From the NCBI RefSeq assembly GCF_016765675.1, contig NZ_JAESWB010000168.1, forward strand, positions 310,001 through 374,000: 64,000 nucleotides of DNA, in the 5' to 3' direction. Origin of the DNA: Neobacillus paridis. GTDB lineage: Bacteria; Bacillota; Bacilli; Bacillales; Cytobacillaceae. Positions 1-9,724 of the stretch are shown here, piece after piece. The notes below the pieces were generated by a model. It was not told where the DNA came from and did no database searches. It was given only the letters and a program-made list of their open reading frames with translations. Position 1 is the stretch's first letter; every line of letters begins with the position of its first letter. The position numbers and the translations under genes were made by a program.

Positions 1-49
1 TTATACATCTTGTGACTTTAGCTGAATTTATTCAGTCTGGTCTTATAAC

Positions 50-94
50 GATGTTCCGCTGTACGGTTGATTCTTATTTTTGTGCATGAGCATC
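50..94 (+). promoter_or_regulatory. Candidate L19 ribosomal-protein leader RNA of rplS
   Basis: A 7-bp stem can form between GATGTTC at 50-56 and GAGCATC at 88-94 (one G-U pair), just upstream of the rplS ribosome binding site. Firmicutes carry a small structured L19 leader at this place that is thought to serve autoregulation. I see the stem and the location, but the assignment to that family is inference. Confidence 0.5.
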
Positions 95-115
95 TGTTGG
101 AAGGAGTTGAAAACG

Positions 116-460
116 ATGCATCAATTAATTGAAGAAATCACAAAAGAACAATTGCGTTCTGACCTGCCTGCGTTCCGTCCTGGCGATACTGTACGTGTTC
201 ACGTAAAAGTTATCGAGGGTACCCGCGAACGTATTCAGATTTTTGAAGGTGTTGTGATAAAGCGTCGTGGTGGTGGAATCAGTGAAACTTTCACAGTTCG
301 TAAAGTTTCTTATGGAGTAGGCGTTGAGCGTACATTTCCATTACACACCCCAAAAATTGCGAAGCTTGAAGTAATTCGCCGCGGTAAAGTTCGCCGTGCA
401 AAACTTTACTACTTACGTAATCTTCGCGGTAAGAAGGCTCGTATTAAAGAAATTCGCTAA
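116..460 (+). CDS. rplS: 50S ribosomal protein L19
   Basis: L19 is a protein of the large ribosomal subunit at the interface with the small subunit. The 114-residue product starts [18 protein letters not shown] and has the family signature ending in [10 protein letters not shown], with the usual length of about 115. The ATG at 116 is chosen over upstream in-frame starts because AAGGAG lies about 8 nt before it. In Bacillus this gene ends the rpsP-rimM-trmD-rplS operon, whose earlier genes would lie left of the window. A strong terminator follows at once, so rplS is the last gene of its operon. Confidence 0.97.
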   Translation: MHQLIEEITKEQLRSDLPAFRPGDTVRVHVKVIEGTRERIQIFEGVVIKRRGGGISETFTVRKVSYGVGVERTFPLHTPKIAKLEVIRRGKVRRAKLYYLRNLRGKKARIKEIR

Positions 461-474
461 TATGAAAAAGAAAG

Positions 475-499
475 GAGCTTGCCGGGCAAGCTCTTTTTT
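475..499 (+). terminator. Rho-independent terminator after rplS
   Basis: Inverted repeat GAGCTTGCC (475-483) and GGCAAGCTC (485-493) followed by a T run. It closes the rplS operon. Confidence 0.9.
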
Positions 500-570
500 C
501 ATACATATCATTCTCCCGCCATATGTTGAGGGTGACGAAACATTAAATTTTGATTAAAAATTTAAGCCCG

Positions 571-600
571 TTGTGTTAAATGAACAAAGTTATGTACAAT
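571..600 (+). promoter_or_regulatory. Sigma-A type promoter for lepB
   Basis: TTGTGT at 571-576 and TACAAT at 595-600 are separated by 18 nt, about 40 nt before the lepB start. This is a good match to the housekeeping consensus. Confidence 0.55.
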
Positions 601-640
601 AATCTCAATAATATTTTTTTGTAGGAATGGTGGGTTATGT

Positions 641-1201
641 ATGACGAAAAAGAAAAATGAACTCTGGGAATGGACAAAGGCACTGTTAATAGCGGTAGCC
701 TTAGCAGCAGTTATTCGCTATTTTCTTTTTGCTCCGATTGTAGTGGATGGTCTGTCAATGATGCCGACACTAAAGGATCAAGATCGGATGATTGTAAATA
801 AATTAAGCTATCGGATTGGTGAACCAAAACGCTTTGATATTATCGTCTTTCATGCACCCGAAAAGAAAGATTACATTAAACGTGTGATCGGGCTCCCGGG
901 TGATCGAATCGAATACAAAAATGATACTTTATATGTTAATGGGAAAGCTTACAAAGAACCGTATTTGGATCAATACAAGAGCGAAGTGGCGGATGGTCCG
1001 CTTACCGATGATTTCAAGTTGGAAGAAACAGCAGTAGGCAGCAAAACGGTTCCAAAGGGCGAATTATTTGTCATGGGTGATAATCGCCGCTATAGTAAAG
1101 ACTCGCGTCATATTGGTGCCATTCCAATGAGCAAAGTAATTGGAAAGGCTACGATTGTTTTTTGGCCGATAAGTGATGCCCATATTGTAAAATTGAAATA
1201 G
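641..1201 (+). CDS. lepB: Type I signal peptidase
   Basis: Membrane-bound serine protease that removes signal peptides from exported proteins on the outer face of the cytoplasmic membrane. The 186-residue protein has one N-terminal membrane segment (about residues 13-32). The catalytic serine is in VDGLSMMPT (Ser39) and the general-base lysine in [11 protein letters not shown] (Lys80). The conserved [11 protein letters not shown] box lies near residue 147. The single transmembrane segment and short length are typical of the Bacillus SipS/SipT type. It lies between rplS and rbgA, as in the Bacillus cereus group. A terminator and a promoter separate it from rplS. The rbgA start is only 19 nt after its stop, so these two genes are probably co-transcribed. 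Confidence 0.93.
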   Translation: MTKKKNELWEWTKALLIAVALAAVIRYFLFAPIVVDGLSMMPTLKDQDRMIVNKLSYRIGEPKRFDIIVFHAPEKKDYIKRVIGLPGDRIEYKNDTLYVNGKAYKEPYLDQYKSEVADGPLTDDFKLEETAVGSKTVPKGELFVMGDNRRYSKDSRHIGAIPMSKVIGKATIVFWPISDAHIVKLK

Positions 1202-1220
1202 ACGGGAGGATGTGATTCGC

Positions 1221-2087
1221 TTGACGATCCAATGGTTTCCTGGTCATATGGCAAAGGCTAGGAGAGAGGTCACAGAAAAATTAAAGCTAGTTGATATTAT
1301 TTTTGAATTGGTTGATGCACGAATCCCGTATTCTTCACGAAACCCGATGATTGATGAGATTATTCAACATAAACCAAGACTAGTTCTATTAAATAAGGCT
1401 GATATGGCAGATAAAGAGACAACAAAGGAGTGGGTAGTTTTTTTTGCGGAAAAAGGACTCCAGTCTCTTACAATTAATTCATTGACCGGCGAAGGTTTAA
1501 AGCAGCTAACCGCTGCTTCTCGGGAAATTCTCAAGGAAAAATTTGACCGGATGAAAGCCAAAGGTGTAAAACCACGGGCAATACGAGCGATGATCGTAGG
1601 AATTCCGAATGTTGGAAAGTCTACACTGATTAACCGTTTGGCGAAAAAGAATATTGCTAAAACCGGCAATACCCCTGGTGTGACAAAAGCGCAGCAATGG
1701 ATAAAGGTTGGCAAAGAAATGGAACTGCTTGATACCCCCGGGATTCTATGGCCGAAGTTTGAAGACCAGGAGGTTGGGATGAAATTGGCGATAACCGGGG
1801 CGATAAAGGATACGTTATTAAATTTGCATGATTTATCCATCTATGCTTTGAAATTCTTAGAACGAGCGTACCCCGAGCGCTTAAAGGATCGCTATCATCT
1901 TCTGGAATTGCCGGATGACCCTGTTGAGCTGTTCGAACATATAGGCAGGCTCAGAGGCTGCTTGATGGGTGGCGGGATGGTCGATTATGATAAAGTGGCC
2001 GAACTTGTCATCCGGGAAATCCGCTCTGAAAAATTTGGACCGATCTCGTTTGAAAAACCAGGCGATTTTGAGATAACAACTCTGTAA
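1221..2087 (+). CDS. rbgA: Ribosome biogenesis GTPase RbgA (YlqF)
   Basis: GTPase needed for late assembly of the 50S subunit in Bacillus. It has the circularly permuted order of GTP-binding motifs typical of the YlqF/YawG family: G4 NKAD at residues 58-61 comes before the P-loop GIPNVGKST (127-135) and G3 DTPG (171-174). The C-terminal part is the RNA-binding region. The TTG at 1221 is chosen, giving [17 protein letters not shown] as in known RbgA. GGGAGGA at 1204-1210 is well spaced for it, whereas the GTG at 1212 would sit on the ribosome binding site. The length of 288 aa is near the 282 of B. subtilis. Confidence 0.95.
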   Translation: MTIQWFPGHMAKARREVTEKLKLVDIIFELVDARIPYSSRNPMIDEIIQHKPRLVLLNKADMADKETTKEWVVFFAEKGLQSLTINSLTGEGLKQLTAASREILKEKFDRMKAKGVKPRAIRAMIVGIPNVGKSTLINRLAKKNIAKTGNTPGVTKAQQWIKVGKEMELLDTPGILWPKFEDQEVGMKLAITGAIKDTLLNLHDLSIYALKFLERAYPERLKDRYHLLELPDDPVELFEHIGRLRGCLMGGGMVDYDKVAELVIREIRSEKFGPISFEKPGDFEITTL

Positions 2088-2111
2088 ATCTGAAAAGTTA
2101 AGGTGACGAAT

Positions 2112-2897
2112 ATGAAACGACCGTCGATTGCAGAAATCGAAAAGAATCTGACAGCTATTACGGATGAGCTTCATCCCTATATCCTTGAACTTGAAAAAGA
2201 TAGCCGGATTGGTGTTCAAAAAAGCCTGAATAAATGGCGGAAATTACGGGAAGAAGAACAGTTTCTTAAAGCCAAATTTCATGAGATGACTCAATATGAA
2301 CGAAAATTCTGGTTCCAGGGATATCAACTAATTGCCGGTGTGGACGAGGTAGGAAGGGGCCCCCTCGCTGGTCCGGTAATGGCCGCTGCCGTTATTTTGC
2401 CGGATAATTTCTACTTGCCGGGGATCGATGACTCCAAAAAGCTATCAGAAAAAAAGCGCGAGGAATATGCGGAAATTATTAAACGAGAAGCTGTTTCAGT
2501 CAGTATAGCCCAGATTCAAGCTGATGAAATCGACGAAATCAATATATATGAAGCGACGAAGAAGGCGATGAAATCAGCAATCGCCTCATTACATATCCAG
2601 CCTGACTTTCTATTGATCGATGCGATGCCGCTCATGACTCCTTATCCGTCAGAATCAATTATTAAAGGAGATGCCCAGAGTATTTCGATTGCCGCAGCCT
2701 CTATTGTTGCTAAAACAACAAGAGATAAGCTAATGAAGGAAATTTCCCTGAGCTATCCCGAATATGGTTTTGAACATAATATGGGATACGGGACAAAGGA
2801 GCATTTACAGGCCATTAAGAAATACGGAATAACCCCCTATCACCGGAAATCTTTTTCACCAATAAAAGAAATCTATATGCCAAATCTATTCTCATAA
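2112..2897 (+). CDS. rnhB: Ribonuclease HII
   Basis: Endonuclease that cuts the RNA strand of RNA-DNA hybrids and removes misincorporated ribonucleotides. The 261-residue protein has the RNase HII signature AGVDEVGRGPLAGPV with catalytic Asp78 and Glu79, a further acidic residue in LLIDAM, and a C-terminal NMGYGTKEH box. The N-terminal extension of about 70 residues is normal for Bacillus RnhB. The ATG at 2112 follows AAGGTGA with a spacer of 5 nt. It is the last gene before a terminator. ylqG and ylqH, which follow rnhB in B. subtilis, are not here. Confidence 0.95.
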   Translation: MKRPSIAEIEKNLTAITDELHPYILELEKDSRIGVQKSLNKWRKLREEEQFLKAKFHEMTQYERKFWFQGYQLIAGVDEVGRGPLAGPVMAAAVILPDNFYLPGIDDSKKLSEKKREEYAEIIKREAVSVSIAQIQADEIDEINIYEATKKAMKSAIASLHIQPDFLLIDAMPLMTPYPSESIIKGDAQSISIAAASIVAKTTRDKLMKEISLSYPEYGFEHNMGYGTKEHLQAIKKYGITPYHRKSFSPIKEIYMPNLFS

Positions 2898-2907
2898 ATA
2901 TATTTTT

Positions 2908-2934
2908 AAAACAGGCTATTATGCCTGTTTTTTG
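2908..2934 (+). terminator. Terminator after rnhB
   Basis: AAACAGGC and GCCTGTTT form a stem around a short loop, followed by six T. Confidence 0.88.
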
Positions 2935-2993
2935 TTATAGTAAAAAAATAATAATTTCTTATTTTAAAATAATTTTTGGGGTATATACGATTA

Positions 2994-3023
2994 TTGAAGA
3001 TAAAAAATCTAGAGTAATATAAT
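2994..3023 (+). promoter_or_regulatory. Sigma-A type promoter for sucCD
   Basis: TTGAAG at 2994-2999 and a perfect TATAAT at 3018-3023 with an 18 nt spacer. The leader to sucC is about 85 nt. Confidence 0.7.
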
Positions 3024-3066
3024 TTATTGCTTAATGGTAGACAAGGTTAAACTCATTCATATAAAA

Positions 3067-3080
3067 TGAAAACGGAGTCA
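3067..3080 (+). promoter_or_regulatory. Candidate CcpA operator (cre) in the sucC leader
   Basis: TGAAAACGGAGTCA matches the cre consensus TGWNANCGNTNWCA with one mismatch. It lies about 44 nt downstream of the -10 box, a position typical for roadblock repression. Carbon catabolite control of a TCA-cycle operon is plausible, but this is an inference from one site. Confidence 0.4.
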
Positions 3081-3115
3081 ATTTTTGCAAACAGTAAAAT
3101 TGAGGAGGATGGGAA

Positions 3116-4276
3116 ATGAATATCCATGAGTATCAGGGGAAAGAGATCCTCAGAAAATATGGAGTTACGGTTCCAAATGGTAAAGTAGCTTTCACGGTAG
3201 AAGAAGCCGTTGAAGCGGCCAAAGAATTAGGCACGGAAGTTTGTGTCGTAAAAGCGCAAATTCACGCAGGCGGAAGGGGTAAAGCCGGTGGGGTTAAAGT
3301 AGCGAAAAATCTTGATGAGGTTCGTACATACGCCAGCGAAATTTTAGGAAAAACATTGGTGACACATCAAACAGGCCCGGAAGGAAAAGAAGTAAAGCGT
3401 CTATTAATCGAAGAGGGCTGTGACATCAAAAAAGAATACTATGTTGGCCTAGTTTTGGACCGTTCTACTTCCCGAGTCGTGTTAATGGGCTCCGAAGAAG
3501 GCGGTACAGAGATCGAAGAAGTTGCCGCCAACACACCAGAGAAAATTTTTAAAGAGGAAATTGATCCCGTTCTTGGTTTAATGCCGTTCCAAGCACGTCG
3601 TCTGGCCTTCAATATCAATATTCCAAAGGAATTGATTAATCAGGCGGTGAAGTTCATGACAGGACTTTACAATGCCTATATCGACAAAGACTGCTCGATT
3701 GCGGAAATTAACCCATTGGTTGTAACCGGTGATGGAAAAGTCATGGCCTTGGATGCTAAATTAAACTTTGATTCCAATGCATTATATCGTCAAAAGGACG
3801 TATTAGAATATCGTGATCTTGAAGAAGAAGATCCAAAAGAAATCGAAGCATCTAAATATGATTTAAGCTATATCGCTTTAGATGGAAATATCGGCTGTAT
3901 GGTTAACGGTGCCGGACTGGCAATGGCGACAATGGATATCGTTAAGCATTATGGCGGCGAGCCAGCAAACTTCTTGGATGTTGGCGGTGGTGCCACAGCT
4001 GAGAAGGTTACGGAAGCATTTAAAATTATCCTTTCTGATCCCCATGTAAAAGGTATTTTTGTCAATATTTTTGGCGGAATTATGAAGTGTGACGTCATTG
4101 CAGAAGGTGTCGTAGAAGCAGCAAAGCAAGTTGGACTAACAATTCCGCTTGTTGTTCGTTTAGAGGGAACAAACGTTGACTTAGGTAAGAAAATCCTTTC
4201 AGAGTCAGGTTTAGACATTACTGCGGCTGAATCGATGGCAGACGGCGCACAAAAAATCGTTTCACTAGTTAAATAG
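3116..4276 (+). CDS. sucC: Succinyl-CoA synthetase (ADP-forming) beta subunit
   Basis: With SucD it interconverts succinyl-CoA and succinate, coupled to ATP or GTP formation, in the TCA cycle. The 386-residue protein starts [17 protein letters not shown] and has an ATP-grasp fold with the glycine-rich [10 protein letters not shown] near residue 52. The C-terminal ligase domain carries [10 protein letters not shown]. The ribosome binding site GAGGAGG is well placed before the ATG. The gene is followed after 23 nt by sucD, forming a two-gene operon with its own promoter and terminator. Confidence 0.97.
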   Translation: MNIHEYQGKEILRKYGVTVPNGKVAFTVEEAVEAAKELGTEVCVVKAQIHAGGRGKAGGVKVAKNLDEVRTYASEILGKTLVTHQTGPEGKEVKRLLIEEGCDIKKEYYVGLVLDRSTSRVVLMGSEEGGTEIEEVAANTPEKIFKEEIDPVLGLMPFQARRLAFNINIPKELINQAVKFMTGLYNAYIDKDCSIAEINPLVVTGDGKVMALDAKLNFDSNALYRQKDVLEYRDLEEEDPKEIEASKYDLSYIALDGNIGCMVNGAGLAMATMDIVKHYGGEPANFLDVGGGATAEKVTEAFKIILSDPHVKGIFVNIFGGIMKCDVIAEGVVEAAKQVGLTIPLVVRLEGTNVDLGKKILSESGLDITAAESMADGAQKIVSLVK

Positions 4277-4299
4277 GATCGAAAGAAAGGGGAATGAAC

Positions 4300-5202
4300 G
4301 TGAGCGTTTTTATTAATAAAGATACTTTAGTTTTAGTTCAAGGGATTACTGGCGGCACTGCCCGTTTCCATACGAAACAAATGCTTGAATATGGTACAAA
4401 GATTGTTGGCGGAACCTCTCCAGGTAAGGGCGGACAAGAAGTAGAAGGGGTACCTGTATTTAATACCGTAAGAGAAGCGGTAGAAGCGACCGGAGCAAAT
4501 GCATCTGTTATCTATGTTCCTGCACCATTCGCGGCTGATTCTATTATCGAAGCAGTCGATGCTGAACTGGATCTTGTTATTTGTATTACCGAGCATATTC
4601 CAGTTTTGGATATGGTGAAAGTGAAACGTTATATGGAGGGAAAGAAGACTCGCTTAGTCGGTCCGAACTGCCCAGGTGTGATTACAGCAGATGAATGCAA
4701 GATTGGTATCATGCCTGGCTATATTCATAAAAAAGGTCATGTCGGTGTTGTTTCCCGCTCGGGTACATTGACATACGAAGCGGTACATCAATTAACTCAA
4801 GCTGGTATTGGTCAAACAACGGCTGTCGGTATTGGCGGCGACCCAGTTAATGGAACAAACTTTATCGATGTGTTAAAAGCTTTCAATGAAGACCCTGAAA
4901 CTTATGCCGTCATCATGATTGGTGAAATCGGTGGTACCGCTGAGGAAGAAGCGGCGAAATGGGTACAGGCAAATATGACAAAACCAGTTGTCGGCTTCAT
5001 TGGCGGCCGTACTGCCCCTCCCGGTAAGCGCATGGGCCATGCCGGCGCAATTATCTCCGGCGGTAAAGGTACAGCCGATGAGAAAATTCGTGTTATGAAC
5101 GAATGCGGCATTAAAGTGGCGGAAACCCCAGCTGTAATGGGAGAAACGTTAATCGAAGTCCTTAAAGAAAAAGGCTTGTACGAGAAATGTAAAACTCATT
5201 AA
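4300..5202 (+). CDS. sucD: Succinyl-CoA synthetase alpha subunit
   Basis: The alpha subunit binds CoA and carries the histidine phosphorylated during catalysis, seen here in [14 protein letters not shown] in the last quarter of the protein. The N-terminal Rossmann CoA-binding domain has [15 protein letters not shown]. The GTG at 4300 gives MSVFINKDT, exactly as in B. subtilis, with a length of 300 aa. The ATG at 4294 is rejected because it is only 1 nt from the AAAGGGG ribosome binding site. Confidence 0.97.
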   Translation: MSVFINKDTLVLVQGITGGTARFHTKQMLEYGTKIVGGTSPGKGGQEVEGVPVFNTVREAVEATGANASVIYVPAPFAADSIIEAVDAELDLVICITEHIPVLDMVKVKRYMEGKKTRLVGPNCPGVITADECKIGIMPGYIHKKGHVGVVSRSGTLTYEAVHQLTQAGIGQTTAVGIGGDPVNGTNFIDVLKAFNEDPETYAVIMIGEIGGTAEEEAAKWVQANMTKPVVGFIGGRTAPPGKRMGHAGAIISGGKGTADEKIRVMNECGIKVAETPAVMGETLIEVLKEKGLYEKCKTH

Positions 5203-5263
5203 AAAAGGTTACAGCGCTAAAGGCTCGCAGCTAGTCATGAATCCGCAGACACCGATGAATGAA

Positions 5264-5308
5264 CCGCAGATAGTCCCTCGTAGCAAGAGGGGCTATTTCT
5301 GCGTTTTT
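5264..5308 (+). terminator. Long terminator after sucD
   Basis: A stem of about 15 bp pairs CGCAGATAG and TCCCTC with GAGGGG and CTATTTCTGCG, followed by TTTTT. Confidence 0.88.
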
Positions 5309-5386
5309 AGGCGGGAGCGCCCTGTAGTGCAAACACTGCTTGCTTATTACAGATACTCAATAAAAAATAATGGAGGAATCTTGTTG

Positions 5387-6262
5387 ATGAATCAATTCAG
5401 AGAAAGACTGATAACATTGCTTCATTATCCAAATAGTTCGTGGAATAATGTATTGAAAATATTGCAGAAAGACCCGATGCTTGAATTGCTTCACCCAAAT
5501 CATTCAACTGCACAACTAAAAATGGTTTTCCCCACAAATGAAACTCCTTCTTCAAACCCATCGATCGATTGCTTTTTTCCCGAACTCATTCATGAGCAAA
5601 TTCAGCAATATAAATCAAACGATATCCAGGTTATCACGATATTTGATAAGGAATATCCTGTGTATTTAAAGGAAATTTATCAACCGCCATGGGCTTTATT
5701 TGCGAAGGGCGATATTTCCTTACTTGAACGAGAACCGAAGCTGGCAGTTGTCGGATCACGGCAGGCAACACAGTATGGCCGAAATGCCATTAGGCTCCTG
5801 TTCCCCCAATTAATTGAAAATAATGTCCTGATTGTCAGCGGTCTGGCAAAAGGAATTGACGCCCTTGCCCATCAATATGCGATAAAAAATGGCGGCCGCA
5901 CCATTGGTGTTCTTGCAGGGGGATTATATCATATTTATCCAAGAGAGAATTTAAATTTGGCACTAGAAATGATGGACACACAACTGGTGCTTTCAGAATA
6001 TCCACCGGATACCAAGCCGCAAAAATGGCACTTTCCCGCACGGAATCGGATCATTAGCGGTTTGTCCAGAGGAACATTTATTATTGAAGCCAAACGAAAA
6101 AGTGGTTCCTTAATTACAGCAAATTTTGCAGTTAATGAAGGCCGTGAAGTATTTTCGCTGCCAGGCAGTATTTTTAATCCTTTTTCCTTGGGAACAAATG
6201 ATTTAATCCAGCAAGGGGCAAAACTGATCACCAAAGCTGAGGATATTTTAGAAGAATTATGA
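5387..6262 (+). CDS. dprA: DNA-processing protein DprA (Smf)
   Basis: Binds incoming single-stranded DNA during natural transformation and loads RecA on it. The 291-residue protein has the Rossmann-like DprA core: VVGSRQATQYGR, then SGLAKGIDALAH, then GVLAGGLYHIYPREN, with FPARNRIISGLS further on. The ATG at 5387 is chosen; it has TGGAGG about 10 nt upstream, and TTG codons at 5381 and 5384 are alternatives. Upstream in-frame sequence covers the sucD terminator and cannot be coding. The protein lacks the extra C-terminal winged helix of some longer homologues, as in B. subtilis (297 aa). Confidence 0.93.
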   Translation: MNQFRERLITLLHYPNSSWNNVLKILQKDPMLELLHPNHSTAQLKMVFPTNETPSSNPSIDCFFPELIHEQIQQYKSNDIQVITIFDKEYPVYLKEIYQPPWALFAKGDISLLEREPKLAVVGSRQATQYGRNAIRLLFPQLIENNVLIVSGLAKGIDALAHQYAIKNGGRTIGVLAGGLYHIYPRENLNLALEMMDTQLVLSEYPPDTKPQKWHFPARNRIISGLSRGTFIIEAKRKSGSLITANFAVNEGREVFSLPGSIFNPFSLGTNDLIQQGAKLITKAEDILEEL

Positions 6263-6596
6263 TAAAACTCTAACTAAATTATGAAAAAACGTTTAAAAAA
6301 TTGCGTTTTTTTGAATAAAAAATGAAAATATAGTATAAAAAGGTTGAAATTATTTCTAATCTGTTATACATTTTCCAACAGATGTTCGAAAAAAAGAATA
6401 AGATGAAAACTAATAAATAATATTGTAAATAAATTAAGATGAATCACTTTTGGGATAAGGAGTTTTGTAAAAGTTTTTTTCTAGCTTAGAAATTGAAATT
6501 TAGAAAACTTCCTAAACTATGTAAGCACCTAAGGAAAAGCTTTTTTGGCTATCATCCAGGAGCTTTCATATTTTCCCTCTTAGAGGAGGAATGGAA
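6263..6596 (+). other. Gene-free AT-rich gap between dprA and topA
   Basis: No credible gene. A weak AT-rich terminator is possible at 6284-6312 (AAAAAACG with CGTTTTTTT). A 7-bp inverted repeat, ATCTGTT and AACAGAT, lies at about 6358-6382. The topA ribosome binding site GAGGAGGA is at 6583-6590. I could not pick out a convincing promoter with both boxes. Confidence 0.6.
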
Positions 6597-8675
6597 ATGT
6601 CTGACTTTCTTGTTATCGTCGAATCGCCAGCAAAAGCAAAAACGATTGAACGATATTTAGGAAAAAAATATAAAGTAAAAGCATCGATGGGCCATGTGCG
6701 AGATTTACCCCGAAGCCAAACAGGGGTTGATGTTGAAAATAATTTTGAACCCAAATATATTACGATCCGCGGCAAAGGCCCAGTGTTAAAAGAACTAAAG
6801 ACAGCAGCTAAAAAGGCAAAAAAGGTTTATCTCGCTGCCGACCCTGACCGTGAGGGGGAAGCAATCGCCTGGCATTTGGCGCATAGTCTTGGATTGGATG
6901 TTAAATCAGACTGCCGGGTTGTTTTTAATGAAATTACCAAGGATGCGATCAAGGAATCTTTTAAGTATCCGCGTCCAATTAATATGGATTTAGTTGACGC
7001 CCAGCAGGCACGAAGAGTCTTGGATCGGCTGGTAGGTTATAATATAAGCCCGCTTTTATGGAAAAAGGTTAAAAAAGGCTTGAGTGCCGGAAGGGTTCAA
7101 TCTGTGGCGGTAAGATTGATTATTGACCGTGAAAAAGAGATCCAGGCCTTTATTCCTGAAGAATATTGGACCATCGATTGTGAACTCATAAAAGGGACAG
7201 ACCAATTTACGGCAAGCTTCCATTCTTTAATCGGTGAGGAAAAAACAGAAGTAAGGTCGGAAGAAGACGTACGAAGAATCCTGCGGGAGATGGATGGTCA
7301 TAAATTCAAAGTGGTATCCGTAAGCAAGAAAGAGCGAAAGCGAAATCCGGCACCGCCGTTTACGACGTCTTCTTTGCAACAGGAAGCAGCAAGAAAATTA
7401 AATTTCCGGGCCAAGAAGACGATGATGCTGGCACAGCAGCTATATGAAGGGATTGAATTGGGAAAAGAAGGTACGGTCGGTTTGATTACCTATATGAGAA
7501 CCGATTCTACCCGGATATCAGAAGTGGCCCAGAACGAAGCCGTTAACTTTATTAAGACTGCCTACGGAGAAAATTATCTAAAGTCTGATAATAGAAAAGA
7601 GAGAAAACAAACAAATGCCCAAGATGCCCATGAAGCAATCCGGCCAACCAGCACATTTCGAGAACCCAATAGTTTAAAGGCATTCTTATCAAGAGATCAA
7701 CTTCGGTTATATAAATTAATTTGGGAACGCTTTTTAGCGAGCCAAATGGCACAGGCGGTAATGGATACGATGAGTGTTGATTTGCAGAATGGCAATGCCA
7801 TTTTTCGTGCAACCGGCTCAAAAATTAAATTTCCTGGGTTTATGAAACTGTATGTTGAAGGTACTGATGACCAAGTGGATGAAACCAACAAAATGCTTCC
7901 TGACCTTAAGGAGGGGGACGAAGTGTTCCAAAAAGATCTTGAACCTAAACAGCACTTTACCCAGCCGCCGCCAAGATATACGGAAGCAAGATTGGTAAAA
8001 ACATTAGAGGAACTTGGAATCGGCCGCCCTTCTACATATGCCCCGACGCTCGATACGATTCAAAAGCGCGGCTATGTATCGCTTGATAATAAACGCTTTA
8101 TTCCGACAGAGCTTGGGGAAATTGTCCATGAAGTAATGGTAGAATTTTTCCCGGATATTATCGACGTGGAATTTACAGCGAGATTAGAAAAAGGATTGGA
8201 CTATGTGGAAGAAGGCAAAATGCCCTGGATTAAATTGATCGATGCATTTTACCGAGAATTTGAAACTCATCTAGCCAAAGCCGAGCAGGAAATGGAAAAA
8301 GTGGAAATAAAGGATGAACCTGCTGGTGAAGATTGTGAAATCTGCGGTAGTCCCATGGTTTTTAAAATGGGACGCTACGGGAAGTTTATGGCCTGCAGTA
8401 ATTTCCCTGACTGCCGAAATACAAAACCGATTGTCAAAGAAATTGGTGTTACTTGTCCTAATTGTAAAAAGGGCATGATTATCGAAAGAAAAAGTAAGAA
8501 AAAAAGATTGTTCTATGGCTGCAGTCGCTATCCGGAATGTGATTTTATTTCTTGGGACAAACCGCTGCCAAGAAACTGTCCGAAATGTGACGGACTTTTG
8601 GTAGAAAAGAAGTTAAAGAAAGGTGTCCAGGTCCAATGCATCAAGTGTGACTACAAGGAGGAACCGCAAAGCTAA
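6597..8675 (+). CDS. topA: DNA topoisomerase I
   Basis: Type IA topoisomerase that relaxes negative supercoils. The 692-residue protein has an N-terminal TOPRIM domain starting [19 protein letters not shown] with the acidic motif DPDREGEA near residue 83. The active-site tyrosine is in [11 protein letters not shown]. The C-terminus has three four-cysteine zinc motifs: CEICG to CSNFPDC, CPNC to CSRYPEC, and CPKC to CIKC. The ATG at 6597 is chosen because the ATG at 6591 abuts the ribosome binding site without a spacer; [10 protein letters not shown] also matches B. subtilis. In most Bacillus trmFO and xerC come next, but here a 490 nt gap follows. Confidence 0.97.
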   Translation: MSDFLVIVESPAKAKTIERYLGKKYKVKASMGHVRDLPRSQTGVDVENNFEPKYITIRGKGPVLKELKTAAKKAKKVYLAADPDREGEAIAWHLAHSLGLDVKSDCRVVFNEITKDAIKESFKYPRPINMDLVDAQQARRVLDRLVGYNISPLLWKKVKKGLSAGRVQSVAVRLIIDREKEIQAFIPEEYWTIDCELIKGTDQFTASFHSLIGEEKTEVRSEEDVRRILREMDGHKFKVVSVSKKERKRNPAPPFTTSSLQQEAARKLNFRAKKTMMLAQQLYEGIELGKEGTVGLITYMRTDSTRISEVAQNEAVNFIKTAYGENYLKSDNRKERKQTNAQDAHEAIRPTSTFREPNSLKAFLSRDQLRLYKLIWERFLASQMAQAVMDTMSVDLQNGNAIFRATGSKIKFPGFMKLYVEGTDDQVDETNKMLPDLKEGDEVFQKDLEPKQHFTQPPPRYTEARLVKTLEELGIGRPSTYAPTLDTIQKRGYVSLDNKRFIPTELGEIVHEVMVEFFPDIIDVEFTARLEKGLDYVEEGKMPWIKLIDAFYREFETHLAKAEQEMEKVEIKDEPAGEDCEICGSPMVFKMGRYGKFMACSNFPDCRNTKPIVKEIGVTCPNCKKGMIIERKSKKKRLFYGCSRYPECDFISWDKPLPRNCPKCDGLLVEKKLKKGVQVQCIKCDYKEEPQS

Positions 8676-8710
8676 GAGTGGGCAGATGTCCGCTCTTCTA
8701 TTTTTTCTTT
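8674..8710 (+). terminator. Terminator overlapping the topA stop region
   Basis: AAGAGTGGGCA (8674-8684) pairs with TGTCCGCTCTT (8687-8697), including G-U pairs, and a T-rich run follows. Confidence 0.85.
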
Positions 8711-9165
8711 TTAATCTTTTTTGTTTTTGCAACGTGTAGTACAATGCAAAATGGGCTTAAATGATTGTAGACAAAAAAGTATGGACCATCACTATAGACA
8801 ATTCAGAACTTTATGAAATTTTTGTAAAATATCTTGCATGGATGAATAATATGTGATATGATGTAAGAGCTTTTGGCTGCCTTGATGCTCGTAAATGTGA
8901 AAGTTTTATTAAAGTTCTGTATAATGTATTTACAAATGTTGTGGGATTATTCAAAATATACAAATGAACCATTGGGTAAATTAGTGCTTTTTTTTTGTTC
9001 AAGGCTGAACATGAAGCTAACAGTTTGTCGATAATGTTACTAATTTTCATTTATTTAGGGATAAGTGGAAACAGATCATTTCCTGTTGATATTTTTGGGA
9101 ATTTTTACATAAGTTAAACTGAACAAATCGAGAAACATTATTTACTCCAAAAGGGAGGACCATAA
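8711..9165 (+). other. Non-coding stretch where trmFO and xerC would be expected
   Basis: Strongly AT-rich and without a credible ORF. I could find no recognisable piece of TrmFO (FAD-binding N-terminus) or XerC (C-terminal tyrosine-recombinase motifs) in any frame by eye. It holds a good promoter at 8834-8862 and a T9 run near 8987-8995 without a clear stem. The rest may be a long leader of clpQ or encode an untranslated RNA. Confidence 0.5.
8834..8862 (+). promoter_or_regulatory. Sigma-A type promoter about 300 nt upstream of clpQ
   Basis: TTGCAT (8834-8839) and TATGAT (8857-8862) are exactly 17 nt apart. Transcription would start near 8869, leaving a leader of about 300 nt before clpQ, or producing a separate small RNA. 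Confidence 0.6.
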
Positions 9166-9708
9166 ATGGATCAATTTCATGCAACAACGATTTTTGCCAT
9201 TCACCACAATGGCGAGTGTGCTATGGCGGGTGATGGTCAAGTTACCTTAGGTAATGCGGTTGTGATGAAGCATACTGCAAGAAAAGTTAGAAAGATCTTT
9301 AATGGGAAGGTAATAGCCGGTTTCGCCGGATCGGTAGCCGATGCTTTTACCCTTTTTGAGCTGTTTGAAGGGAAATTAGAGGCATTTAACGGAAACCTGC
9401 AAAGAGCTTCTGTTGAGCTGGCAAAAGAGTGGAGAAGTGATAAAGTGCTTCGGAAACTGGAAGCAATGCTGATTGTGATGGACCGCGAGAATCTCCTATT
9501 GGTATCCGGTACAGGTGAAGTGATCGAACCTGATGATGGAATTCTTGCGATTGGCTCCGGTGGAAATTATGCGTTGGCCGCGGGACGGTCCCTAAAAAGA
9601 TACGCTGGGGAACAATTATCTGCCAAGCAAATAGCAAAAGCTTCATTAGAAATTGCTGCGGATATATGTGTCTACACAAACCACAACATCATTGTTGAAG
9701 AGTTATAA
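9166..9708 (+). CDS. clpQ: ATP-dependent protease peptidase subunit ClpQ (HslV)
   Basis: Proteolytic core of the ClpYQ (HslUV) protease, a two-ring particle related to the proteasome beta subunit. The 180-residue sequence has [23 protein letters not shown]... at the front, [10 protein letters not shown] in the middle, and ends with [13 protein letters not shown]. The ATG at 9166 has a strong AGGGAGGA ribosome binding site. The N-terminus reads [11 protein letters not shown]. subtilis ClpQ reads MSSFHATTIF and is reported to use the serine exposed after Met removal as nucleophile. That serine is replaced by Asp here, so the threonine pair at residues 7-8 is the only candidate if the peptide is trimmed. 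clpY follows after 16 nt, and codY completes the operon. Confidence 0.95.
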   Translation: MDQFHATTIFAIHHNGECAMAGDGQVTLGNAVVMKHTARKVRKIFNGKVIAGFAGSVADAFTLFELFEGKLEAFNGNLQRASVELAKEWRSDKVLRKLEAMLIVMDRENLLLVSGTGEVIEPDDGILAIGSGGNYALAAGRSLKRYAGEQLSAKQIAKASLEIAADICVYTNHNIIVEEL

Positions 9709-9724
9709 TGGAAGGAGACATAAA

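Noticed and set aside
1364..1840. Long minus-strand ORFs opposite rbgA and other conserved genes
   Set aside because: They lie antisense to well-conserved coding sequence, have no ribosome binding sites and no family resemblance.
8811..9050. Minus-strand 79-codon ORF in the topA-clpQ gap
   Set aside because: AT-rich, no ribosome binding site, composition unlike a protein; it overlaps the promoter at 8834-8862.
8711..9165. Remnants of trmFO or xerC
   Set aside because: No motif of either protein was recognisable in any frame by eye.
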